64,000 nucleotides of DNA from Przewalskia tangutica. Lineage: Eukaryota; Streptophyta; Magnoliopsida; Solanales; Solanaceae. Of the stretch, positions 1 to 11,249 are shown one piece after another. The notes beneath the pieces are model-generated. The model was not told where the DNA came from and ran no database searches. It saw only the letters and a list, made by a program, of their open reading frames with translations. The stretch spans positions 82,575,548 through 82,639,547 of the forward strand of contig CM056726.1 in NCBI GenBank assembly GCA_029844215.1, written 5' to 3'. Both the position numbers and the translations under genes were made by a program. Every line of letters starts with the position of its first letter. The first letter of the stretch is position 1.

Positions 1-656
1 GATGAGGAGGCGCGGCCGACAGATTTGTGATCTTTGAGGCAGAGAGGCGTCTGATTCGGGAGTACAACGTGGAGTTTGACTCGTTGGCTCGGTATGTCCC
101 CGTTTTAGTGGCAACCATGGAGGATAGAGTGCACCGCTACGTCACCGGATTAGATGATTGCTTGACAGAGGCTTGTTCGAGTGTAGCTCTTCAGCCGGGC
201 ATGGACATTGCCCGCATGCAGGCTCATGCAGGGATGTGAGGCACGGAGAGGTCGACGGAATGACGAAGATCAGCGAAGAGGGCGAACAACGAGGTCCTTT
301 GGTGACTTTCGAGGCGGACCGCCTCAAGAAGATACTAGTTTTGTACCTCCGCCCGGTCAGAGTGGTCCTCCACAACCTTGAGCATCCAGAGTATTCGGAG
401 CGTGTCGTGGCTCGAGGTTCGAGTTTCGGGGAAGTAAGGGTGTTGGCGGATCGGTCACCCCTACCTCGGTGTGGTCGATGTGGTAGACCGCATTTCGGGG
501 AGTGTCGTCGTGCCAAAGGAGCTTGCTATTTTTGCGGCCAGCGGGGCCAGTTTGCGAGGACCTGTCCGACCAAGGGTAGCACGGATGTTCCGACTCGACG
601 CCGTGATCGATGGGTGGTTCATCACCTTCACTGCGTGCCTGCGTATGGGGTGTGAT
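1..656 (+). pseudogene. gag: gag of element A, C-terminal half, frameshifted
   Basis: Gag is the structural polyprotein that packages retrotransposon RNA. Residues coded at 27-236 read EYNVEFDSLARYVP...MEDRVHRYVTGLDDCL, matching the end of the capsid domain of the Gag in element J. The frame closes at 237, and the nucleocapsid reappears in another frame at about 465-600 with CGRCGRPHFGEC and then a zinc knuckle CYFCGQRGQFARTC. In that knuckle the histidine of the C-X2-C-X4-H-X4-C pattern is glutamine (CAG), so zinc binding would be damaged if the base calls are right. At least one frameshift separates capsid and knuckle. It may be a sequencing error, because such lesions are widespread here. 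Confidence 0.8.
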
Positions 657-1435
657 TAGAAAGCGGTAGAGACACGTATATCCTTAACCCTCTAGAGTTT
701 TGTATACTGATGTGTTTTAGTGTTATGTTCGGATAGCTTTGTGCTAAATGTGATTTAGACACACAGTTATTGTAGAAGGGTAAGTATGGGGGCATGGTAA
801 GTGTGAACCACTGGTATCACGATTGAGACCTTAGAGGTAAGGTCGTCTTGAGTAAAAGATTCGTTTTATGTTTGACCTTTGCTCCAGTCGTAGTATCGTG
901 GGTTTTATTTGTGTGATAAGTCCATGGGTAGTGTGAGATGGAAGTGGTAGCTTTCATGATGTGATTTAGCGAGATTATTCCGTGTCGGGAACGAGGGCTT
1001 GGCGCGATTGTGGGTCGGGTTGAGGACGTCATGCAGGTCAACCCGTGGCCGGATTAAGGTGGGGTCAGTTAGGTGGTCCCGCCGGTGGTAGGTCACGAGG
1101 ATGCTAGGCCCAAGTTTGTATGATCATCGTATGAGTTCGTGGACGCGTTCGACCGAGCGGTTCGTAAAGGCCGGAATGGCCTTAAGGAAGTTTGAGGTTA
1201 GTAAGATGACCAAGTTTGGAGGTAGTGACTCAGAGATTTTCGGAGCAGGTAATGGTGAAGTATGGTACGTCTTGGGAGAGTTCAAGTGTTCGACAAGGGC
1301 ACGACGAGTAAGGAAAGAAGAAGACGTGTGTTATTTCGTGGCCAAGCTGTGGCGTTGGCAACTTGTTAGAGGAACTTCATCGATATCCGTCGTGAGAAGG
1401 AACATTCGGGACGAATGTTTCTAAGGAGAGGAGAA
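657..1435 (+). other. Noncoding interior of A with hairpin and polypurine tract
   Basis: There is no credible coding sequence. The stretch resembles the post-gag interiors of J, K, L, M and N, sharing CCTCTAGAG, a GTGTTATGTTC-AGATAGC-like segment, GAGTAAAAGATT and GGGTCAACCCG. The end holds an inverted repeat, AACATTCG-GGA-CGAATGTT (1401-1419), then the purine-rich TAAGGAGAGGAGAA directly before the LTR. That is the expected plus-strand primer (polypurine tract). Confidence 0.7.
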
Positions 1436-1749
1436 TGTTATACCCGTATTCTCGTGGTATGTATGCGAGGGCGTCGTCACGAGCACGACGAGAAAATTGG
1501 AAAGGAAGAAAGAGGTGATTTTTTCCACGGAAAAAGTTTCGGTTTTGTAAAGAAAAATGTTCGTTGATGGGAATTTGGTTCCCAGTTTGGAATATGGGCT
1601 TCTTACTTTATATTAGAAGTTTGAGAGTTTATGTTGGGAACTGGTCAGGTGGGGCCACGGAGAAATTTCTGATTTTGTAGGGCCCACTTTGTTTTGAGAT
1701 TTTGGCCATTGTGGATATTTTTGGAAGACGTTTTATGAGGGCGATAGGT

Positions 1750-2156
1750 GGGTGACACGTGTCACCCCGTAAATGGCTTGGCCGAGGTTACCTTTGTGCA
1801 CAACACCCGGTTAGAGTCGTTTTTCGACGAAACGTTTTGCGTAACTTGCGAAGGGAAAATTCCGGCTATGTCGTTTTGTATTTTTGCGGATTTTTCCGAG
1901 CGGCGGAACATTTTGGGCCAACAAGAGGGTGACACTTTTCACTCAGTGGCCGACGCTTAGGCGGTTTGGCGCTTGGCCGATTGGTGCCTTGTTGTGGCAT
2001 TGTTTTGTGCAATGTTTTGTGCAATGTTTTGTGGCTTGTTTTGTGGAGTAGGGACTAGGGTGCACTTGGCTTGATCTTGGCCTTACACTTGCCTTGCACA
2101 TGGCTTGATCTTGGCCATTGGTTGGCCTTTGGTTTTGCTATAAATACCCCCCTAAG
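1750..2156 (+). promoter_or_regulatory. Likely LTR promoter of A: G-box palindrome and TATA box
   Basis: A perfect 18-bp palindrome, GGGTGACACGTGTCACCC, lies at 1750-1767 with a CACGTG (G-box) centre. A TATA box, TATAAATA, lies at 2149-2156. Both keep the same order and similar spacing in the other family 1 LTRs. Promoter function is inferred from motif and position. Confidence 0.55.
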
Positions 2157-3965
2157 CTTGAAGACTTCTTCATCCAAAAATCTTCCAAGTCTTGAGTCCC
2201 TCTCCCTCCTTTGAGTGTGTTCTCGTCCTAAGCCTTCCCCTCCCCTGAGGTGGTCTTGTGGCGAGAGCCTCCCCTCCCCTTTGTGGTGCTAGCCGTGGGG
2301 TACCCCCTAGCCTAGTTGTTTCGTATAATACACCCTCTTGGTAGAAATACTCTCAGTATTGTTATAATGCCCAAAATACCTTAGCCTTTACCTTGTTGTA
2401 TTCCAAAAGTTACCTCTATCGTAGAGCAGGAAATACTACCTTTTGTCCTTTTAGTCTCAAACCAAACCCTAAGGAAATCTTCATAGTTGGTTGAAGTATT
2501 TGAGTAGAAGTTGGTTAGAACTTCTGGGGTTGTTTGGAGCGGATTGGGCGCATGAAGTAGGAGCTAAACCTTGCTCGGGATCGACATTATAACTTGGATA
2601 ATTTTGGGCTTGTCGAGGTAAATATTCTTGTCCACTTATTGTAATTGGAGATTACATGTAGTAGGAATATATAGTTGAGGTATACTATATATAGAACTGA
2701 ACATTATTTGTGCGTGATGTCTTTTGACTTAAGCCTGAATTTAAAGAAGAATCGAATCGTAATTACATAGGGTGTATTCAGATGAGACTTGTGTAGCATT
2801 GTTGTGTAGTAGAATGGTACACGTCAGGTTAGACGATGTAAACCCCCACTGGTTGGCTTGGTAGCGGCCTCGATAGAGGAGGAGATTTACGCTGTTGTTG
2901 CGGGGAAGGTCTTCAATTTTACGTAGAAATGGAACCTTGTGTTTTGAAGTTAATAGACGTTTGTGACCTTTTTAGGTGAAAGTACTAAGAGTAGCGTATT
3001 CTACTTGAGGAGTGGAAAGGGCTAGCAAGGTTGTAGTACTTGGAGCATTTTGCTTATTGTCGATACTCGCGAGGTATGTGAACCTCTTCTATCTGTTCTA
3101 GCATGATATGTGTGTAACTATGTAGTATGCGGTGGGCGTCACAGTACTAAGTGTATTTGTTTGGTTTAAACATAAAGTGTTATAACGACTTTATGGGAAG
3201 TTGGTTATATCGACTTTATGTAGGTAAGAAAATGGTTTCTTGATGGTAGAAGTTAAAAGACTTGATCCGATAAGATAAGAGACTTAACTTATTTGTTTTA
3301 ATGTGGATGTTGTGTGAAACCTCATTCGTGAGTAATGAGTACTTGGTTTTAAAGGGATAATGTTTCTTGATTTGGGAATCGAATGTGTATCGACTAACCA
3401 CCGCAGCGTTAATAAAGGAAAATGTATTGAATAATGATGTGTTGTATTAAAACGGTAGAAACCTCCATCTGCATGAAGCTAAGATGAGACAAAATGATAT
3501 TACATTTTCTAGATCATGGTCTTTGTAATAAGATCGTTATAAAAAAGAATAAACTACTCACATATATGACATATGTTACTCAATTGTTTTAAAAGAGATT
3601 AAGACTATGAATTATGAAACCTTTCTAAAATAAGTGACTTGAGCATTTGAAATTAGGCAAACTTGAACGCTTGGAAAATAATGTTGTTACTTGATTTTAC
3701 AAAGGGAAGTGTCTTGTTTACTTAAAAAGATAGTCACGATTTTTATACTACGGGTGGTGTGACTTATGTGAAAGTACTTTGAGTTGTGTGAAACTTGCCT
3801 ATGCTTGTGATGATAGCATTTGTTGTACAAGTGTTGTATTTACGTATTCTGGCGTCTCGATAGAGGTTGACTTGTTGAGAACTTACTTGGAGCGTCTTTG
3901 GCGGTGTGGAGAATTCCACGGGTATGTTTCCATTTTAATTCTTGTCTTGTTGTCAATGTTACATA

Positions 3966-4166
3966 GACATGTCTACACCGAGGTAGAATTCCGGGGGCAT
4001 GTGGCCATGCGGCAGGGTTGATCACCCAGTATATTGTTGATGATGTCACATGGACGTGTCTACACCGAGGTAGAATTCCGGGGGCATGTGGCCATGGGGC
4101 ATTGGTATTATTGTTGCATCATGGACATGTCTACACCGAGGCAGAATTCCGGGGGCATGCGAACAT
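3966..4166 (+). repeat. Tandem block in the LTR of A, three copies
   Basis: GACATGTCTACACCGAGG (second copy GACGTG...) followed by AGAATTCCGGGGGCATG recurs at 3966, 4053 and 4124, so spacing is 87 and 71 bp. This is A's version of the variable tandem slot near the LTR 3' end. Confidence 0.75.
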
Positions 4167-4754
4167 GATTGATGTTGTGGGCGTGAGACCCATAGTTATA
4201 TTTGAGTGATGACTTGAGGGCGTGAGTCCCTAACTGGACATGACTGCTTTTATGTTGTGAACTGTAGTTTGGTTATCATACATGTCTCCTGCTTTATATA
4301 GACTAGTATGATTTCATTTCTGATATTTCTGATTTCACATACTTGGTACTGTTGTCTTGACCTCTCCCGGGGCCGCGTTCATGCCGCGGTAGGTACATCG
4401 GCCGTGGATCCTCGCTCTTAGGATCACAATTCGACATATTGGGAAGCTCCGTTTCTCCGAGGCTTATCTTTTGGTATGTGTTCCCGAGTTGTAGGTTCTT
4501 GAACATTCGAGGTATGGCGGGGCCCTGTCCGTCATAGTGTTGTAAATCTTAGAAGTGCATCAGAAGCTGTTGTGGCGGGGTTGTAAAAGGATTAAATTGT
4601 TCGAGTTTTATGTATATCTGAAACCGCTTTGGTTGCTTTGTTTATTATTATATCTCTTGTTTCATGACCCATGTGTTATGTTCGCTGATTTTCTCGATAT
4701 ATGTATCACTAGGGTGCGGGGTAAGGCACGATCCACGGGCAGTCGAGTGTGACA

Positions 4755-7461
4755 GTCGATCTAACAATTACCAAGTATGTGAAATCAGAAAGTACTTTAA
4801 ATGAAATCAAAGTATTTAAAACCATTTGTAAATACAATTAGTTCAATTTGCACATAGTGCCATATCACAAATAAGAGCAATAATAGGTAAAGCAGTGTGT
4901 CTTTCTAGGCGCGAATGATCGAAGCAAGGCCAATCACCCATAGTATCATTATGCATGCCTAACCTCGACTCCGCGATCGCATAGTCACACATAGACCCGC
5001 ATGAGGTATTCCTCGCGACGGGGTAGCCAACCCGGTACCCTCGCGGACTCCCGCACCGCATAGTCTCAATAGACGCGTAGTCACACGCACCGCATAGGGC
5101 ATCCCGCGTCGGGCTAATACACCTGAATGATCAATCTCGAGCATACCGCTGCTCCGCATAGTCACACCAGCACCGCGTAGGCCGTAGAGACCGCGTCGGG
5201 TGTGACCCTCGGTATAATAAGTCAAGGGGGTATGTGATATAATAACAGTACAACGGGCTTAACGTTTAACAATGTAAGCACAACAAGAATAACATCACAA
5301 GACACTAACACACGTAGTATCATAACATGGGCACTTATCAAACCAGCAGGAAGGTATCACAAGGCTATAACCAGCAAAACATAGACAAGCTAACCACACA
5401 AGGTACTTTAATGTTTACGTTAACAAAACCAAGTTCTAACTCCAAAGTACTACATACCTTAATTCTTTAAGAGATCCATTTCTTTTATAAAGGTCACCCG
5501 ATACAGTAGTAATAGAGTGACTAACATTTTTAAGTAAACCAGAACACTTTCCTTTTTATAAATCAAGTAACAACATTCTTTTCTAAACGTTCAAGTTTGC
5601 CTAATTTCAGATGCTCAAGTTTCTCATTTTCGAAAGGTTTCATAGTTCATAGTTTTAATCACATAATGATATAATTCTCCTTTAAAAAGATTTGAGAAAC
5701 ATATGCCTTATATGTGAGTAGGTTATTCTTATTTATAACAATCTTATTAAAGCAGCCATGATCTAGGAATATCATTTTGTCTCATCTTAGCTTCTATGCA
5801 GATGGAGGTTTCTACTGGTTTTAATAATACTTCATTATTCAGTACATTTCCTTTTATTAGCTATGATGGTTTGTTCGATACTTATTCTGATTTCCGAAAT
5901 CAGTAAAAGATTATTCCTTTTAAAAAACCAAGTACTCATTACTCACGAATAAGGTATCACACTTTTTAACAAACTTCATGTTAATTCAATTAAGTCAAGT
6001 CTATTGTCTTATGAGATCAAGTCTCTTAACTTCTAAAATCAATAACCATTCTTTTTATCTCTCTTACGTCGTTATACCTAACTTCCCATAAAGTCAGTAT
6101 AACTTTTTAAAACCAAGCATTACTCTTCTTTCAAAAGGTTTCTTATCTCTTTGAAATACTTCAAGATTTTTATTATTCAGCTTAAGTCAAGACATTGCGT
6201 AGTTATTATTCGAGCTTAAGTCAAAAGACATTATGCGTAGTTATTATTCAGCTTAAGTCAAAAGACATTGCAGTAAATTATTATTCGATTAACACTAAAT
6301 CGTCTACGTACTATATATATATTTAAAATATCATGCTCAAGAGTATAGGAAGAATCACATACCTTCTCGGCGAAATCCACCTGCCAAGTCGAATATGTCG
6401 CGCGCATAGAATCGACCTATAACAGTCAAATACGTCTATCAACGTCTAGACTGTACTGTACAAAGCTCTAAGCAGATGGTTCTCTATTCTATGGAAATTT
6501 GGGCAGCACTTCCCTGCAGTAAACTATACATCTCATCGTAAATGATCTATGTAAATGATTCAATTATTCATCTTTTATACCGCCTACAGTGATAACAATT
6601 CAATTCTATTCTGTAATACCTTCTAAGTATTTTATACTTATTCCTATACTTCGACAGTATGTATATTCTAATTACAAAAGGAGGATAAGATTATTTACCT
6701 CGATAAGCCCAATATTATCCAAGTATAAACGTCGATCCTGAGCGAGGTTTAGCTCCTAAATGCACGCTCCGATAGCTCCAAGAACCCTTAGAAGTTCTAC
6801 ACCACTTCTACTTAAATACTATAAGGGATTTGGGCTAGGGTATTTAGGAATAGTAACTATACTTGGAAGACAACATTTCTACCAAGGAGGGGTAGATTTC
6901 GCCAGGACTACTAGGCTAGAGGGGGGGAAGCTCTCGGCCAAGCCACTAGGCTAGAGGGGGGGAGAGGGTGTTGGACGAAATACTTCAAGAGAGGGGAGGA
7001 AATTTCAAGACTTGGAAAGTTTGATTTGTGGATGAAGAACTCTTCAAGTTAGGGGGGTATTTATAGGCCAACCAATGGCCAAGATGAAGCCAAGTGCTAT
7101 GCAAGTGTAGGGTGAGGATTTAGGCAAGTGTCCATTCTATCTACTACACAAAAATATCCTACCAACTCCTTGACAAAAAGCCACACTTTTCGTCCCCTAT
7201 TGCCGCCCCAACGTCCACCAATTAGAGGGTGACAAGTGTCGCCCTCTTGTTGGTCCAAAATGTTTCGTCTCTCGGAAAAATCCGCAAAAATTATAAATGA
7301 CATAGCCGTATTTTTCCCTTCGCAAGTTTAGTAAAACGTTTCGTCGAAAAACGACTCTAATCGGGTGTTGTGCACAAAAGTTTTCGGCCCTAGCCTACTT
7401 TAAGCTTCAACTTTTCTACGTACGTCCTCACGTACATACTCTGAAAATACGGGGTATAACA
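4755..7461 (-). repeat. LTR B fragment (family 1, reverse), interrupted by A
   Basis: It starts inside a reverse LTR (ACCAAGTATGTGAAATCAG, normally preceded by GAGGTCGATAACAGT) and runs to ATACGGGGTATAACA at 7461, the complement of the 5' LTR end TGTTATACCCCGTAT. TATTTATA at 7058-7065 is the TATA box on the minus strand. A GC-rich block of short imperfect CCGCATAGTCACAC-like repeats fills 4960-5225. The part belonging left of A is out of view, so B could be a solo LTR or part of a full element. Confidence 0.8.
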
Positions 7462-10248
7462 GAATCCCACATCACTGTCGGTACGTCCAAGTACTTACAA
7501 CAAGACCGCCGGCCCTCCAACCGAGAGTCGCGACAACGTAATAAAACATAATACTTGCACTCAAAGGCTATCACCAGCACATATAGGCAATTCTTAATTA
7601 AACAAGTCAAAGTACTTAGCAAGGCACACTTAGAATAATTCTCAATTAATCAAGCCAAAGTACTTATCAAGGCACACTTAGAATAATTCTCAATTAATCA
7701 AGCCAAAGTACTTATCAAGGCACACTTTAGAATAATTCTCAATTAATCAAGCCAAAGTACTTATCAAGGCACACTTTAGAATAATTCTCAATTAATCAAG
7801 CCAAAGTACTTATCAAGGCACACTTTAGAATAATTCTCAATTAATCAAGCCAAAGTACTTATCAAGGCACACTTTAGAATAATTCTCAATTAACCAGCCA
7901 AAGTACTTATCAAGGCACAAATAGAATAATTCTCATTTAACAAGCCAAAGTACTACGTACGTACATTCTTTTCAAAAGACTCCTTTTTATGTAAAATCCC
8001 AAGATACTAACACCCGTAGTATCAAGCTGTGTCTATTTTTCAAAGTAAGTTACTACACTCTTAGAAAACTCATTTCAAAGCTTGAAATCAAGTAACTTCA
8101 AATTTTCACAATCAAGGCAACTTATGCCCATTAATCAAAATAGACAACTTTCTAAACCTTCCATAAAGCCGTTATAACCAACTTCCCATAAAGTCGTTAT
8201 AACCCTTTATGGTTTTTAGACAATTTCATTCCTTTTATAACCAAGAGACTTATACTTTTAAAACCAAGTATCACATACTTACAAATCAAGTTCTTAACTT
8301 TCAAATACTTCAAGTATCTTAATATTTAGAAAACAAGTTTCTTCTACTTTTAAACCTCAAGTAACTCACACCTTTAAAACAAGTTACTTCTCTTAAATCA
8401 TGTCATTTCTCCTCTCTTAAAACAATTAAGTAAATCACTCCTTTGACTCCCCTAAAGTCATTATAATGACCTTTAGGTTTTGGAACTAGGGCACTAGCCA
8501 AAAGGTTTGGAAACCACTTCCTTTTCAAGACTCTATGTACTTTAAGTAAAATACTTCCACTTTTAAGAATCCAACTTCACTAAGGCAATGGATTATACAA
8601 CTTACAATTTACACATCAAAGTACAATCAAGGAAGTTCATAGAACAAATTCTATATTAGGCAATCCAAGTACAACCAAGGAATGAATCATTTAAGGAGTA
8701 GAACTTACTTTCTTTATCTTAAGGAATCATGCTAGAAGAGGAGATAGTTCACATACCTTTTCGGCTAATATCCACAAGCTAATCCGAATACGCCGTACGT
8801 AGAAGTGTCAACCTATAATGGTCACAACAAGACTATCAACTTCTAGTCTCTAACGTAGAATACTACTAAGTATACGGCCTCTAATTCTACGGAAAATCGG
8901 GCAGCACTTCCTTTGTTTCTACTCACTTTGCCACCTTTTTCAAGGCCGAATACAATAACCAACACGCCACATTTAAGGCTCCAAACAACAACCAAACAAA
9001 GGGGATTACACGCCTTACAATACGTGTAAAATTCCGCCCCACAATTAATACGAAGTAGTTCCATATTCTAGCCATTTTCGGCCAACATATAACCAACAAC
9101 ACCAAGTCTTTTCCAATCCTTTTCCAAATCCAAGTTCTAAGGTCTAACATGTTATATAGTTATAAACCACTTCAACAACTACAATTTCCTTCTTACACAA
9201 CATGCGACAACTTAAACGAATAATCAACTTGAATTGTAGTCTTAAGGCTAACATGCTAGTTTTCGGATTAGGGTTCCAATAGCTAATAAACTTATCAAAC
9301 TTCATACTATATAACTCATTCTTGCTAATATCCATAGCTACAACAACAAGTAATCTTAATTACTAAAACGACAAGATTATACCTTTATAAGCCCTTAAAA
9401 TTTCCGAGATTCAAAGTCGCGCCTTAGCAATTCTTAGCTCCTTTCCTTAAGTTCCAATCCTCTCCAAGCACTCCTTAGAGGCCTATGAAGAACCCATCTT
9501 CAAGTTCCAACTTCAAAGTTGAAGAACTCCTTTAGTTTCCGCCATGACTAATACGAAAACGCCGTTTTTCCGAAATCTTTCTATTGAGATAACCTTACAA
9601 CACTCTTAGGAACCTTGGGTTAAAGTCTTGTGGCTAATGGATCAAAACTACAAAAATTTCTAGTGAGAGCTTAGCCAAACCCGAGAGGTCTCTTTAGTGC
9701 ACAAGATGAACTCTAAATTTTTCTAAGTGTTAAATGCCAAGTCTTGCTACTAGTTGGGTATATAAAACACATTGGAGGGTCTAGATTGCAACAATTGTGA
9801 GGCTTGGATGGGTTTCACTAGGATCAAGCCCATGTGGACAAGTTGACAAGTCAACAATGTCATGCTAGCAAGACTAATCTTCCAAGGTGGTCAATGACCA
9901 TTTTACCCTCACACCAATTCATCCAAGACCATATATGGGGGTTCCACGTGTCGCCCTCTCATTCGTCCATAAAATTCTGTAACCCTCGTGGGCCCCACAA
10001 AACGTAAAATTCCTCGGGTGGGCCCCACGTGACCAAATCCGTAAAAATAAATTTCCATAAGGTTAAGAGTTCCATACTCTTCAAATAATGCCTTTTGAGA
10101 ATCCAATTCTCAACAACGAACATTTTTCCTTACCGACGTTCGGAAGATTTTCCGTCGGAAAAACAATTCTTCCTTTCGCACCAATTTCTAAGTCTTGATT
10201 CCTTACGTACATTCTCTTATACATGTCCTGGACTTATGGGGTGTAACA
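7462..10248 (-). repeat. LTR E fragment (family 2, reverse), interrupted by B
   Basis: Sequence after 7461 resumes inside a second reverse LTR (CACTGTCGGTACGTCCAAG, comparable with CACTGCCGGTACGTCCAAG at 12427 in S1). It ends CTTATGGGGTGTAACA at 10248, the complement of TGTTACACCCC. It lacks the block around TTTTGTCTCATCTTAGC that family 1 LTRs carry, so I class it as family 2 with F, G and S2. The 5-bp target site of B at its left edge is probably GAATC. Confidence 0.75.
7590..7960. repeat. 48-49 bp tandem array in LTR E, about 7.5 copies
   Basis: The landmark AAGTACTT occurs at 7610, 7658, 7706, 7755, 7804, 7853, 7901 and 7948, a spacing of 47-49 bp. The unit is AAGTACTTATCAAGGCACAC followed by an AT-rich TTTAGAATAATTCTCAATT part. 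The central copies are almost identical. The array occupies the place where L has a 25-bp array, that is, a second, AT-rich array slot. Confidence 0.9.
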
Positions 10249-11249
10249 ATTGTGATTTAAGATTCCATGTTATGATAAGTTAGAAGTGACCATGTGATAT
10301 ATATTATGAATATTGATAAGTGTTATGGAATTATGGAAGCCAAAATCCGAAACTAGCATGTTTAGCGATAAGATTGTAATTCAATTTAATTGTTAGTTTT
10401 AGTTGTCGCATGTTATGTAAAGAAGTGATTATAGTTGTTAAGATTGGTTGCGACTATATAACATGTTTGAATAACAACTTGGATTAAAAAGGAATTGGAA
10501 AAGGAAATGGGAAATGACTACTTGTTGTTATATTGTAAAATTGCCGAAATGGTCTAGAATTTTGGAATATTTTGGCGCAGTTTTGTGGCAGTTTTACGGG
10601 CTGTTTTAGACTAGTGTATATGCATAAATTGGGTGGTTATATATATGATTAATGTGGTAGAATTGGCTAGTGAAAGTCCTAAGGTATAAAGGTGAAAAAG
10701 GGTGCAAAGAGGCTTCATATCTTATCCTAAATATTGATGAAATTATGGATTGTTTTGTATACATGGTGGGGCAGAATTTTACACGTCCTGTTAAGGCGTG
10801 TAATTCCCTTTGGTTAGCTGAATTGTTGAGCCTTAAATGTGGCGTTTGGTTATTGATTTTCGGGCCTTGAAAAAGGTGGAAAAGTATGTAGAAACAAAGG
10901 AAGTGCTGCCCGATTTTCCGTAGAATAAGAGACCTTACACTTAGTATGATTCTACGTTAAAAATCTAGGAGTTGATAGACATGTTATGATTAATATAGGT
11001 TGAAGTACTACGAGTGGCGTATTCTACTTGAAGGGTGGAAAAGCTAGCAAGGTTAAAGTACTTGGGAGCATTTTGCTACTTGTCGATAATCGTCGCGAGG
11101 TATGTGAACCTCTTCCTTCTTTTGGCATGATCCTACGTATGAAATAGCCATGTGATATTATTTCATGATTCCTTCTACTCTTAGAAGTTAAAGAGGTATT
11201 CACGTTGTTGATTCTAAGTTAAAGGTATGTCTAAGTTATCCTAAGTCCT
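10249..11249 (+). repeat. LTR F, left part (family 2, forward)
   Basis: After the end of E the sequence enters a forward LTR interior. GATTCCATGTTATGATAAGTTAGAAGTGACCATGTGATAT closely matches 19645 in remnant I. It carries GGAAGTGCTGCCCGATTTTCCGTAGAAT and CGAGGTATGTGAACCTCTTCC-like landmarks shared with other LTRs. It is split at 11250 by solo LTR S1 and resumes at 14662. Its own 5' end would lie left of the window, beyond E. Confidence 0.75.

Larger units (their letters stand above)
1..4754 (+). mobile_element. Element A: 3' part of a non-autonomous Ty3/gypsy-type LTR retrotransposon
   Basis: The order gag 3' half, noncoding interior, hairpin, purine tract, LTR is seen from the window edge to 4754. 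The 5' LTR and gag start lie left of the window. No reverse transcriptase or integrase motif occurs between gag and the LTR, where an autonomous element would have several kb of pol. The LTR ends in TGACA at 4754, and the next bases continue the interior of a reverse-strand LTR (B), so A is inserted in B. The right target-site copy should be 4755-4759 (GTCGA); the left copy is out of view. Confidence 0.85.
1436..4754 (+). repeat. 3' LTR of element A (family 1, 3319 bp)
   Basis: It begins TGTTATACCCGTATTCTCG and ends GTGTGACA, the TG...CA termini of an LTR. It shares landmarks with every family 1 LTR here: the ACACGTGT palindrome, TATAAATA, CTTGCTCGGGATCGACATTATAACTTGG-like leader text, paired GTTATAAC-like boxes, the GATGAGACAAAATGATATTACATTTTCTAGATCATGG-like block near 3480-3520, and CATGTCTCCTGCTTTATATAGAC near the 3' end. 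It ends in reverse-strand LTR sequence. Confidence 0.85.

Noticed and set aside
158..410. GPLVTFEADRL-type peptide recurring in A, L, M and N
   Set aside because: It is an off-frame reading of the gag linker. In K the true frame at this place reads GSFGNFRGKSPQQQ and leads into the zinc knuckle.
7590..7960. Centromeric or subtelomeric satellite
   Set aside because: The array is under 400 bp, has a 48-49 bp unit and is embedded in LTR E; no extended satellite is present.
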